This document shows, piece after piece, positions 8,721 through 18,013 of a stretch of DNA of 20,000 nucleotides. A program made the position numbers and the translations under genes. Below the pieces are notes generated by a model, which saw nothing but the letters and a program-made list of their open reading frames with translations, was not told the DNA's origin and made no database searches. The stretch is from the NCBI GenBank assembly GCA_963170055.1, contig CAUJGJ010000444.1, forward strand, positions 1,052,501 through 1,072,500, written 5' to 3'. Origin of the DNA: Halisarca cf. caerulea (lineage: Eukaryota > Porifera > Demospongiae > Chondrillida > Halisarcidae). The stretch's first letter is position 1. Each line of letters begins with the position of its first letter.

Positions 8721-8779
8721 GTAGGGAGGTGTGCCGAGTCGTGCACGTGCATCTACGTGCATGTGTAACATAAAAGGGT

Positions 8780-9509
8780 AGAGAAGGAATTGTACAGGGG
8801 GGACTGTAGCTATATAGGTCAGTCTGAGGCTATTAGGCCGTGCAAAGTTAATTTTAAGTTTCTGGTCAATATTTTTTGGTGAAAAAAGAAAAAAAATATT
8901 TTTTAAAAAGAATAGTCAGTTGGCATGCTGGGTTCAAACCCTGACCAAAATAGTAATCTATCAAGTAAAGCATGTGTGTTCAGCATGAACATATGAAAAC
9001 CATTGTGTTATTGTGAGACTGTACCAGTGGCTGTCTGGTTCCATACAGACACGCACTTCCCATCTAATTGTGCTGTTACAGTATAAGTTTGTACCATCTT
9101 AGTCTTGTTTCAATTAGCATTAATAGCATCTGTTCACAGATATAAAGAATATATTTGCATGAATACCTTTCTCAATGACTAGATTGAAAAAAAATAAAAA
9201 TAAAAACCCTGGTGGCCTGGTCAATTTTCAAAGATGTTCAAGACCAGAAACATATTATAATATTAACTTTGTGTGGCCTTACTGATGCTTAATTTTTCTT
9301 TAATTATATAACCTAGTAACATGCTATTCCATCATGTGCAAGATTTTATCCTATTAATTACTCCAACTCATGTATTATCACTGATGACATAATAATAATA
9401 TTATTATTCTATTGCAACAGAACTTTGAGTTAAATTGCCAGTGGAACAGAAAACTTCTAATTAAACCAATGGCATATAAAGTTACAAAACAACAGTATAA
9501 TACATGTAT

Positions 9510-9513
<4 letters not shown>
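8780..9513. other. AT-rich spacer without a recognised gene
   Basis: It contains A- and T-rich runs near 8881-8910 and 9187-9205. The word gggttcaaaccct (about 8931) resembles a tRNA B box but has no A box or cloverleaf partner. I see nothing else in this stretch. Confidence 0.5.

Positions 9514-9557
<44 letters not shown>
9514..9557. repeat. (TA)n microsatellite, left part
   Basis: A pure TA run of about 22 units, cut off at the retroposon insertion. The right copy has a single continuous run at 17520-17562. Confidence 0.95.
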
Positions 9558-9559
<2 letters not shown>

Positions 9560-9847
9560 ACGAGATTGCCCAATCCCATATTTTCACACCAATTGGTTTT
9601 GAGTCATTGGGAGTATTCGGTGATAGTGCAATGTCCTTTTTGAAGGAATTGGCTCACCGCATTCGATTGAAGTCCGCTGATCCTCAGTCTTTTTTTCATT
9701 TATGTCAGACAATTAGTGTTACTATTCAAAGATTCAACTCAGTAGCAATCCTAGGTTCCATTGTCAATGATCATTTTGTTTAGTTATTTTCAGTTATCCT
9801 GTCCTTTGGGCAGTTGTTTTTTGTGTGTGTCTGTTCTAATAAATTAA

Positions 9848-9865
<18 letters not shown>
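9558..9865 (+). mobile_element. Poly(A)-tailed 3' end of a second RLE-type LINE, left copy only
   Basis: The 308-base block interrupts a (TA)n tract that is uninterrupted in the right copy. It codes for about 74 terminal residues, up to TAG at 9781-9783 (HIFTPIGFESLGVFGDSAM, then QTISVTIQRFNSVAILGS). This segment lines up with the region after the nuclease motif in the other LINE (SFTPIVLSASGGIG...CCLSFCLFKSAIMCLRGS), so the two elements are related but distinct. A short 3' UTR, AATAAA at 9838-9843 and about 20 A follow. It is a severely 5'-truncated retroposed copy; its target duplication cannot be told from the TA repeat. Confidence 0.8.

Positions 9866-9922
<57 letters not shown>
9866..9922. 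repeat. (TA)n microsatellite, right part
   Basis: About 28 TA units follow the poly(A). A C10 run and (AC)n come just after (about 9940-9962). Confidence 0.95.
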
Positions 9923-9924
<2 letters not shown>

Positions 9925-9968
9925 TGTTCGTGATTCAACCCCCCCCCCCCACACACACACACATTTCT

Positions 9969-10370
9969 TCTCTCAAAGTGTCCAGAATAGAGGGGTTTCA
10001 CTGTAGAGTGAATCCCTCCAATCCAGACCCCTGCATTAAGTTAACACCCAACACATGTTACTAGACCTAAATGATTCTCCATGCTTTGCCATATTACACC
10101 TTCAATACCTGGGATGAGGACACCTTTATAATCAGGACAGTCTCGTCCCCAGGTGACTGGAATAGAGGGGCCCAGGGTACACCATACTCCATGCAACACT
10201 ACAACACAATACAGTGGAACCTCTCTATAACGGACACTGAAAAACAGCTAGTTCATTATACAGGGGTTTTCACTACTTAGAGGTTATTTTATATTATATA
10301 TTGCAATCTATACAGTATCTGGCTCCACAAATGTGGGCTGTTATAGAGAGCTAGGTTTCCACTCTTTAGG
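9969..10370. mobile_element. Decayed inverted-repeat (MITE-like) elements, left copy
   Basis: acagtggaacctctctataa (from 10211) and its inverse ttatagagagctaggtttccact (to 10363) bracket about 105 bases, forming a small TIR element. Another terminus of the same family, agaggggtttcactgtag, lies just upstream (about 9988-10005). Similar ends occur at 4549 and 11809. None has coding capacity. The same arrangement is at 17600-18013. Confidence 0.55.
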
Positions 10371-10648
10371 GAGCTTGTTGTAAGAGGTTCGGCATATAGA
10401 ACTCGAGTAAAACTAAATGCTTACTGTGCATGCATGTGTAATGGACACAATTTTATAGCAAAACAGAATACAATCCTTAGGCTAGCTATAGCTATCAAGT
10501 AAATACTATATCCAAAAATTATAGTCTGTGCTATGTAATTATAACAGATTCTGAAGTAGAGTAGACCCTCACTCATCCACACTCCATGGGATCAGCTTAT
10601 GTTCGGATATTATTATGTGAAATACTTAAACATGAGAAATACATGTAC

Positions 10649-10652
<4 letters not shown>

Positions 10653-10684
<32 letters not shown>

Positions 10685-10750
10685 TTGTCTTGTCATGCAG
10701 TGTTTATTTCAAAGTTTGTCTGTTTTTTTTCTTTCCTGTATAATACATAT

Positions 10751-10817
<67 letters not shown>
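10653..10817. repeat. Two (TA)n microsatellites
   Basis: Runs at 10653-10681 and about 10756-10817, separated by unique sequence. Both are much shorter in the right copy (about 18297-18309 and 18390-18409). Confidence 0.95.
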
Positions 10818-10825
<8 letters not shown>

Positions 10826-11526
10826 AATAGAGAACTATACAAAAACTGTCAGGTAAATGCATAATATAAGGAGTCATTGTTAACTGGTGCATACTTGTGG
10901 TACGACATTCATATATTAATCTGATCGAAGTACAAGAATCTGATGTTATAGAATAACTTTGCAAAATATAGGCTATACACTATAATATTGCTGTTCTGTA
11001 TTATAAAGTACCATGCAATGTAGCTATATATATATATAGCTAGGGCATGCATACAGATATAATCATGCGCGCATGGCCGACATACATGAGGGTATATGTC
11101 TATAATTAATTGTTATGTAGTTTATACTATGATGCAGTCGAGCAATGTTGATCGATCGATCCATCCAACATGTATATATATATAGGTATTATAATACACA
11201 AATGATTAAGTGATTATAATAATATTATTTCAGTTATAATACATTGTCAACATTAACATTATACTATATCATGGTATAAATTACATACCTGATACATGCA
11301 TTATAATACAAGTATTACAATTATAATTATATATTATACAATTGATAATGTAAAGGAAATTTCTGGAAAAATGGTGCAGGTACACTATGCAAGCGCAATA
11401 TGTGATCAACAATTTAAATGGTATAATACTGTATCTATGAGTACAAAACACATATTATACATACATGTACACACACTGACATGAATAAAATACAATGAGT
11501 TTCAATTTTGACATATATTCACATAT
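10818..11526. other. AT-rich spacer without a recognised gene
   Basis: It holds small palindromes (tagctatatatatatatagcta at about 11021-11042; gatcgatcgatc at about 11150) and a short TA run at 11172-11184 that is expanded to about 50 bases in the right copy (18765-18814). The last part is probably the 3' UTR of the minus-strand gene that ends at 11527. Confidence 0.5.
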
Positions 11527-11781
11527 TCAAAGATTTTGTGGCTCGTCTTGTTCAATATCAGGAAACAAGTCTTCTGACACGTCTTCTTCATTCACACTGC
11601 ACTCTTGGGCACTGCAAGTCTCTGTTCTTTCTGTAACAGTTGTAGTGGTAGGGCTCGGTGATGTCGTGGTGTGTGCAACATACCCTTTTCGGCCGACACT
11701 CACATAAAACTCCTCTTTGCAGAATGTACCTCCATTTTCCTTTGAAATAATAGGACTCCTCGCCCCTGAACGCTTCTGACA
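11527..11781 (-). pseudogene. 3' fragment of the single-pass membrane protein gene, left copy
   Basis: It reads CQKRSGARSPIISKENGG through ...DIEQDEPQNL and stop, matching the right copy at 19157-19411 apart from a few bases (one replaces E by K in FCEEE; others are silent). The homology ends abruptly after the codons following the membrane span. The span itself, the splice acceptor and the ectodomain are missing, and unrelated sequence with a repeat terminus adjoins. It cannot make the full protein unless a new 5' end is captured, and none is seen. Confidence 0.8.
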
Positions 11782-11808
11782 CCATTGGGACCACAGTAAA
11801 AAGTCCTG

Positions 11809-12089
11809 TACAGTGAAACCTCTATAATATGGACACTATTAAAATTGGGACAACAGCTGTCCTATATGCTGAGGTGTCCTCATTTCAGTAGGTTTAAATG
11901 TACTCATGTCAATGTGAGGGATTTCAAATGGGTCAGATCAATGGTGTCCTGTTAAAGGAGGTGTCCTCATTTCAGTAGGTTTAAATGTACTCATGTCAAT
12001 GTGAGGGATTTCAAATGGGTCAGATCAATGGTGTCCTGTTAAAGGAGGTGGCTGCATTTCAGAAGTGTCCCTTAACAGAGGTGTCACGG
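11809..12089. mobile_element. Inverted-repeat element at the copy junction
   Basis: It starts tacagtgaaacctctataat and ends, in inverse form, ...agtgtcccttaacagaggtgtcacgg, so the ends are imperfect inverted repeats of the family also seen near 10211. The inside carries the 87-bp tandem repeat. The beginning of the window (1-119) is the right part of the same element in the left copy. The segment junction therefore lies beside or inside this element. Confidence 0.55.
11871..12056. repeat. 87-bp tandem repeat
   Basis: The unit beginning tttcagtaggtttaaatgta starts at 11883 and again at 11970, each preceded by ggtgtcctca. The left copy shows a single unit at base 1, but its beginning is cut off by the window. 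Confidence 0.95.
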
Positions 12090-12100
12090 CTAAAATTTAC

Positions 12101-12109
12101 AAGTTACTT
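12101..12109. other. Possible transposon excision footprint
   Basis: aagttactt sits exactly where the left copy has the 214-bp TIR element (its ends read AAGG...CCTT). It could be the first and last bases of the element around a tta, as left by imprecise excision. A simple pre-insertion site would not be expected to hold both terminal triplets. Confidence 0.4.
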
Positions 12110-12385
12110 ACAGTTTCAATGGTGGTCCAATCTAACTTACAATTTCTCTTATATCTTTCTCTGAACAATATAAATGTGTTACCCTCCTTAGGAATTGCTC
12201 TTGCGTCTCATCGCGTCTTCGTCTTGTTTGTCCAGTGCATTTACACAGGAGGTCGGTAGACATTCGAGTCATTATTTTGCCATAAGAGAGCCCCTCCTCC
12301 CTAACATTGTTGCCATTGGTTACCTATGCGTTTCATATTCGTTAGATTGCGTTAAGGCCCGTTTCTAACGGGGCACGGTCCGGCT

Positions 12386-12489
12386 GCCAAAACCGAGGCC
12401 AAAACTAGTCTAGCTAGCTAGCCCGTCCCTATTAAGCGCGTGCCACGCGCTTAATAGGGACGGGCTAGCTAGCTAGACTAGGCCAAAAC
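12386..12489. mobile_element. 88-bp perfect hairpin insertion flanked by 8-bp repeats, right copy only
   Basis: The arms 12405-12441 and 12445-12481 are perfect 37-base inverse copies (ctagtctagctagctagccc...) around the loop gcc. The insert, 12394-12481, is flanked by gccaaaac at 12386-12393 and 12482-12489. The left copy has one gccaaaac (about 626-633) and no insert. An 8-bp duplication is typical of hAT-like cut-and-paste elements, so this may be a minimal palindromic MITE. It sits in the 5' flank of the broken gene A copy. Confidence 0.75.
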
Positions 12490-12514
12490 AGGCGAGAGGT
12501 ACCCACGTGTACGC

Positions 12515-13356
12515 ATGGCTTCATTTTCAGGAGCACGTTTCGAATTGTTTTACATTTTGTGTTTGATTGCCGTGACACAGTACAAGCCAGGTTCCGCGGG
12601 ATGCCCTCCTGGAACTTTGCCTGTATCAAATGGTCAGGAGGCGCACAATTCTACTCTGCTACGATGTCAATGTGGGGATGTACCTACGGCCATTGACCAG
12701 ATGACAGCTGGGGCTGATTCGGACAGTATTATCAACCTTTACAACGGGATTGCTTTTTGCGACCAAACGGAAAACGGCCTCCGTGCATATGTGAGGAAGT
12801 CGTTCTGGGCTGGATACTATGGTAAGCATGCCAACGACACGGATAATAATTCTTGTCCGGCACCCGGCACCCGACCTCTTAGTTGTTAGTCAGTGTCCGG
12901 AATCGTTCTGCTATTTCGATAGATCTGAAATAAACTCTGGAGTGGAGATTTTCCCGGGTTTTAACTCGAGTGAGCTGTTCTGTGCACCACGCCATCGAGA
13001 AGGATTCCTCTGCTCTCGCTGTAAAGATGGCTACAGTGTAGCCATCAATGGCATTAACCGTGACTGTGCAGATTGCGAAAGTGGACCATCTGGAGCCGAC
13101 AGTGTCTTCATTTGGATATTAGTAGAGCTGCTGCCTGAAGCGGTGCTTGTGTATGTGTATGTGATTGTGGATGCCCCTCTGTGGAAAGGCCATATGAATT
13201 CCTTTCTTCTTTTCGCACACACTTTCCGAGCTATGAATCTGTATGCCAACGGGATTTTGGATTTCGCATACAATTCTGATCCTGCAATGTCTCTCACTGA
13301 TTGGATCAATTGGATTTACTCACTTTGGAGTTTGAATTTCCTTGCAAGTGCCCCCT
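12515..13356 (+). pseudogene. Frameshifted, truncated copy of the multi-pass membrane protein gene
   Basis: It matches 663-1501. The signal peptide and the first 114 or so residues are kept, then the cysteine codon region reads ccggcacccggcacccgacc against cacccggcacccgacc in the left copy. That is a net gain of four bases, and it leads to a stop at 12887-12889. The original frame resumes after the shift and stays open to the first membrane span and beyond, until homology stops at about 13356 (residue 280 of 728). The last two thirds, including most membrane spans, are missing. Few other changes are seen, so it was inactivated recently. A truncated 124-residue secreted product is formally possible. 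Confidence 0.88.
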
Positions 13357-13618
13357 TCATCCCGCAGCACATATGTACTGTATAATGTGCTGCACATGCG
13401 GGATGTGGGAATTTGCACTGTGTGCACTCAGTCCAATTAAACTCTGTCTAGCCCTATGCCCATCTAGCCTCATGCATGTGTAGCCCTATGCTCGTCTAGC
13501 CCTATGCCTGTCTTGCCCTTTGCCCACCTAGCCCTGTACCGGTTTTGCAACTTAACCTTGTTCCAAGTGTTTTTTGGAGAATCCTTTTTTGATAATGCAT
13601 GGCTTTTTGCATGATCCT
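13357..13618. other. Filler replacing the deleted part of gene A
   Basis: It has no counterpart in the left copy. It starts with an imperfect hairpin, atcccgca (13359-13366) with tgcgggat (13397-13404) and an inner agcacat/atgtgct pair, continues with a 16-bp degenerate tandem repeat, and ends in AT-rich sequence. On the minus strand a 63-codon frame crosses into the shared part (DDDYMKQAIKDHAKSHAL), but it overlaps the tandem repeat and I do not support it as a gene. Confidence 0.6.
13446..13541. repeat. Degenerate 16-bp minisatellite
   Basis: Six imperfect units of gtctagccctatgccc lie head to tail, each 15-17 bases. Confidence 0.85.
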
Positions 13619-15186
13619 TAATAGCTTGTTTCATATAATCATCATCACTGGTCATAGCCAAAATGGCCCTTGACCTCAGCAGAATAAATCATTACATTCT
13701 GCAAGACAGCAGGCAAAGAGTCAGATAAGATAATACATAGTACAAGGAGGTGAGACAAAAATAGCCGAAAAACAATAAACAAGAACAAAAGGAATGAACA
13801 ACAAAAGGAATGAACAACAACACCTAAACATAGGGAGCACAGCTATGCAACATTACTGGACAGGTGACACATATAATAATATAATAACAATATATGATCA
13901 GGCGAACATTGGGGGTGGGGGGGGGGGGGGGGGGGTGGGGCTATAGCCCCTCCAGCCCCATGGTTCCTACACCTATGCCTTTGTTATAGACAGTGAGCTT
14001 GAACAAAAGCATGACTAAAAAAAGTGATTAAACGTGATAGGTTGAGATAAGTATAAGATTCAAAGGACATTACAAAGAACTTAGTAGTGAATTCTAAAAG
14101 GTGACCATAGCCTGAGACTAGACTAAATACTAGTTAAACGGTGAACTGAGACACAGACAAACCTTACAATTACATGCATCCACTACTTATCACAACACAT
14201 GCATGGAACCATGGATAGTATAAAATAGAGAAGGGCAGGACAGGTTTCACTGTATGTAGTTTTATCTTTATATAATGCAACATTCTTTGGCTCGTCTAAT
14301 CTGCTCGAGATCGGTAGTCTGATGTCTGACTATAGGAGTTGGTTGACCAGACTACTGTCACTAGTACCTATAGGGGTAAGTCTCATGAACCAGACCCTAC
14401 TCGCTCACACACTTTTCTTGCCGTGTGTGGGCGAGTAGGGTCTGGTCACGCGAGACTACCTAGGTGTCGCCCACAGGGCATTTATATCCGCCCTAGTCTC
14501 GTTCCCAGACCCACTAGCGCCTAAGCGCCCCTCGTATATACGCCCTCGCTACGATGGGGAAAATGGCCGTCGCGAAAATATACCAAAGATTTTTCGTGTT
14601 ATTTTCATCTATTTCGCCGTATATTACCACTTATCTTTCATAAACATTATGTTATGCATGTGTGTGTTGAATACAATTGAGGTTGAGCAATGAACAAAGC
14701 AAACTGAGCAAAAAGCGACGGTTTGAAAACTTTTGGTAACAGACACAAATCGCTGGCTTCTTCGAAATTGAAAACTTGATGGCATTCAAATGGGTTGAAA
14801 GTTACATTAATACTTAGCAAATTCTATGATCGTTCCAGATTTTGTTTGCACTTAGCAATATAACTGGTTTGAGCATTATTATAAAGGAAAATACCACTTT
14901 GGGGGAAGGGGGGGGGGGCAAATTCGAAGGAAAAACGTAACAAATTTGCCTATTACTGTCTCATCTGATTATATTGCTTCACACAAGCAGAAAATCAATA
15001 GTAACCAATATCCAAAGTCCAATATCGAGAAAAAAGAAACTTTCAGGACGCTTTCAATTCCGGAAGTGATTTTAATTTCTATCAACCTATCGAAAGCGGC
15101 CATTTTTCGTGACGCAACGTAAGGACGTAGTGGTATTTCCCCCCGCCGGTTCGAGAACGCGTATTAATAATAAAAGTTCTATTTCC
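13619..15186. other. Spacer, right copy
   Basis: It matches 3927-5515. It contains the interrupted poly-G tract (13911-13940), the foldback, one 38-bp unit and the empty LINE target. No gene is recognised. Near 14351 it has an extra ctgtcactagt next to the foldback. Confidence 0.6.
14364..14470. mobile_element. Foldback (palindromic) repeat, right copy
   Basis: The core arms 14389-14412 and 14423-14446 are the same 24-base inverse arms with one mismatch and the same loop as in the left copy. Confidence 0.65.
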
Positions 15187-15634
15187 TCGAGCCAACGGTT
15201 GGTTTAGGCGGGCAAACTATCGATTTTGTTGTAAGTTGTTCTTGTCTAGTTGTTTTAGCTGTTGTAGACTAGGTATTTTGTGTCTTATTTTCATTCACGC
15301 GCGCGAAAATCACTGCGTCATTTTCTGATGACATGTGACGTTTTGTTTACAGTACTGTTTCTGTGACGTAGTTCACCAATTCTGGGACGTGCACGCACCA
15401 ATTCCCGAACAGCAGCAGGCGGATATGAACACCCTGTGTCAGAACCTTGTATGCCCCCCTCTCCGGGAGTCTCACATGAGGGCTCATGCACACAACAGTT
15501 GTGGAAGTGGTCCGTAACATTAATACTGTATTTTTATGGGTATAAGTAACAGTTTTGATGCCTAAAATTTACTGGTAAAATATGGGGTGCGACTTATGCA
15601 CAGAATAGTATAATGGCTCTTAGGGACAACTTGA
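15187..15634. other. Spacer with conserved 60-codon frame, right copy
   Basis: Counterpart of 7186-7632. The frame at 15335-15517 encodes the same 60 residues as in the left copy. No family is recognised. Confidence 0.3.
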
Positions 15635-16063
15635 ACCTCCTATGGACAAAAAGCCTTTAGCTTTGCTGGTGCCTTGCTTCGGAAGACTCTACCGCCATAC
15701 ATACGTACTACCAACGATCCTCAATCCTTCAATAGGCTAGCTAAGAACTTCTATCAACACAACTGCTATTTTTCTCACCAATTATTTATTATTTGCATGA
15801 GATTTGTATATTCCATGTCAACTTTTGCTAACTTTTTGTTACTGTATTATGATCAGCATTAAATTTAATCATCATTGTTTGCTTGCATGTTTTTGAATGA
15901 AAGCTGTACTTCACTTTTATTTTCTTTAATTTATATCCCTTGCTTTGTATATCTTTTGTACTTTTCTTGTATGTTTGTTTTTACCTTCTGGGTGTCTTTA
16001 TAGTGGCCTTAGGCTATCGGCTCCTCAGACTTAATAAGATTACTATATCCTATCCTATCCTAT
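15635..16063 (+). mobile_element. 3' end of an L2/CR1-like LINE, right copy
   Basis: The same 44-codon ORF end (15635-15769, with N for D at position 38), 3' UTR and (TATCC)3 tail as in the left copy. Confidence 0.7.
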
Positions 16064-16175
16064 GGCTAATGAAATGATAATGCTGTTCAAAACCAAGGTA
16101 TACATTACGTACATATGCATGTACATGCAAACTCAATTATATGTCTAATGACAGTCCCATATCCCAGGGCCCCCT

Positions 16176-16201
16176 CACACACACACACACACACACACAC
16201 C
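16176..16201. repeat. (CA)n microsatellite
   Basis: About 13 CA units, longer than the left-copy counterpart. Confidence 0.95.
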
Positions 16202-16382
16202 ATGCACGAACGCCACACATGTACGTAGATCATGGTAAAATTGAATTTTTGAAATTCAAAAGTATACTGTCAGTGCCTAATACAGTGAACAACTGACATG
16301 AACTAGACTACGACTCGATCAGACTAAAATACTCGCGGCTAGCCCGGAGTCCACAAATCTTCACGTGTTCAGCCGTTCAAAA

Positions 16383-16559
16383 CTACTTACAGCAGTCTTT
16401 CCCGCGTTTTGGGCACTGGCAGTTGTCCCCACACTTACAGTCGTCGCTTTTGCATCCCTGGCAGATACAGACACAACACTTGGTACAGTTCTCCACGCAC
16501 TGGTCGCCACATTCACAGTCACCGCCAAAACATGGACAATTCTTTACTTTGCAAGGCAT
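16383..16559 (-). CDS. Metallothionein, right copy
   Basis: A complete 58-residue frame with all 18 cysteines in the same places as the left-copy protein. The only amino-acid change is K16 to E (codon AAA to GAA) between C15 and C17, giving DCECGDQC in the first lobe. Lysines next to cysteines are usual in metallothioneins, and an acidic residue within a CxC pair changes local charge, so metal preference could differ; that is inference. The start context, upstream metal response element and downstream hairpin are all preserved, so both copies look functional. Confidence 0.87.
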   Translation of the reverse strand: MPCKVKNCPCFGGDCECGDQCVENCTKCCVCICQGCKSDDCKCGDNCQCPKRGKDCCK

Positions 16560-16707
16560 ATTTCTTCCGCTGATTCGTGAACAATTTTACAAGTTTGATG
16601 AAACAGGAGAAAGAGAGAGTGTGGTTCGCCGAAAACTTCGAAAGTATTTGAACCCAATCGATGAGCGTAGTGCAAACCTCGCGGAATAGCGTAGTGCATT
16701 TGCTACG

Positions 16708-16717
16708 GCGTGCACGC
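16708..16717 (-). promoter_or_regulatory. Palindromic metal response element, right copy
   Basis: GCGTGCACGC, carrying TGCACGC on both strands, about 150 bases before the metallothionein ATG, as in the left copy. Confidence 0.55.
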
Positions 16718-16779
16718 GTAGGGAGGTGTGCCGAGTCGTGCACGTGCATCTACGTGCATGTGTAACATAAAAGGGTAGA

Positions 16780-17515
16780 GAAGGAATTGTACAGGGGGGA
16801 CTGTAGCTATATAGGTCAGTCTGAGGCTATTAGGCCGTGCAAAGTTAATTTTAAGTTTCTGGTCCCCTTCCTGGTCAATATTTTTTGGTGAAAAAAGAAA
16901 AAAATATTTTTTTAAAAGAATAGTCAGTTGGCATGCTGGGTTCAAACCCTGACCAAAATAGTAATCTATCAAGTAAAGCATGTGTGTTCAGCATGAACAT
17001 ATGAAAACCATTGTGTTATTGTGAGACTGTACCAGTGGCTGTCTGGTTCCATACAGACACGCACTTCCCATCTAATTGTGCTGTTACAGTATAAGTTTGT
17101 ACCATCTTAGTCTTGTTTCAATTAGCATTAATAGCATCTGTTCACAGATATAAAGAATATATTTGCATGAATACCTTTCTCAATGACTAGATTGAAAAAA
17201 AATAAAAATAAAAACCCTGGTGGCCTGGTCAATTTTCAAAGATGTTCAAGACCAGAAACATATTATAATATTAACTTTGTGTGGCCTTACTGATGCTTAA
17301 TTTTTCTTTAACCTAGTAACATGCTATTCCATCATGTGCAAGATTTTATCCTATTAATTACTCCAACTCATGTATTATCACTGATGACATAATAATAATA
17401 TTATTATTCTATTGCAACAGAACTTTGAGTTAAATTGCCAGTGGAACAGAAAACTTCTAATTAAACCAATGGCATATAAAGTTACAAAACAACTGTTACA
17501 GTATAATACATGTAT

Positions 17516-17519
<4 letters not shown>
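16780..17519. other. AT-rich spacer, right copy
   Basis: It matches 8780-9513 with small indels, including about 11 extra bases near 16862. No gene is recognised. Confidence 0.5.

Positions 17520-17562
<43 letters not shown>
17520..17562. repeat. (TA)n microsatellite, empty site of the retroposon
   Basis: One uninterrupted TA run where the left copy has the 308-base LINE end. It is followed by a C run and (AC)n. Confidence 0.95.
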
Positions 17563-17564
<2 letters not shown>

Positions 17565-17599
17565 TGTTCGTGATTCAACCCCCCCCCCCCACACACACA

Positions 17600-18013
17600 C
17601 ACACACACACATTTCTTCTCTCAAAGTGTCCAGAATAGAGGGGTTTCACTGTAGAGTGAATCCCTCCAATCCAGACCCCTGCATTAAGTTAACACCCAAC
17701 ACATGTTACTAGACCTATAAATGATTCTCCATGCTTTGCCATATTACACCTTCAATACCTGGGATGAGGACACCTTTATAATCAGGACAGTCTCGTCCCC
17801 AGGTGACTGGAATAGAGGGGCCCAGGGTACACCATACTCCATGTAACACTACAACACAATACAGTGGAACCTCTCTATAACGGACACTGAAAAACAGCTA
17901 GTTCATTATACAGGGGTTTTCACTACTTAGAGGTTATTTTATATTATATATTGCAATCTATACAGTATCTGGCTCCACAAATGTGGGCTGTTATAGAGAG
18001 CTAGGTTTCCACT
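17600..18013. mobile_element. Decayed inverted-repeat elements, right copy
   Basis: acagtggaacctctctataa starts at 17861 and its inverse ends at 18013. The second terminus gggtttcactgtag is near 17640. Same layout as at 9969-10370. Confidence 0.55.

Larger units (their letters stand above)
1..11781. repeat. Left copy of a tandem segmental duplication
   Basis: The sequence matches the right copy almost base for base in blocks: 1-132 with 11970-12100, 347-1501 with 12109-13356, 3927-5515 with 13619-15187, 7186-9557 with 15187-17562, and 9923-11781 with 17563-19411. Differences inside the blocks are mostly single bases and microsatellite lengths. Left-only pieces are 133-346, about 1502-3926, 5516-7170 and 9558-9865. 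The left edge lies outside the window. The right edge is sharp, inside a gene, just after cgcttctgac. It could be a true duplication or two haplotypes laid end to end by the assembler. Confidence 0.9.

Noticed and set aside
8368..8752. Three overlapping frames of 71-88 codons around the metallothionein
   Set aside because: They are shadows of the metallothionein codons or of its upstream region. Their composition is explained by antisense reading of Cys/Lys codons.
8925..8950. tRNA B-box-like word gggttcaaaccct
   Set aside because: There is no A box at the right distance and no cloverleaf can be drawn, so it is neither a tRNA nor a clear SINE head.
9780..10964. Frames made of repeated YI dipeptides
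   Set aside because: They are translations of (TA)n microsatellites.
11871..12056. CRISPR-like pair of repeats
   Set aside because: The two 87-bp units are contiguous with no spacers, inside a transposon-like element in a eukaryotic context.
13470..13661. Minus-strand 63-codon frame beginning MAMTSDDDYMKQAIKDH
   Set aside because: The start faintly recalls the N-terminus of nucleoside deaminases, but the frame crosses the 16-bp minisatellite and the filler boundary. No deaminase zinc motifs follow.
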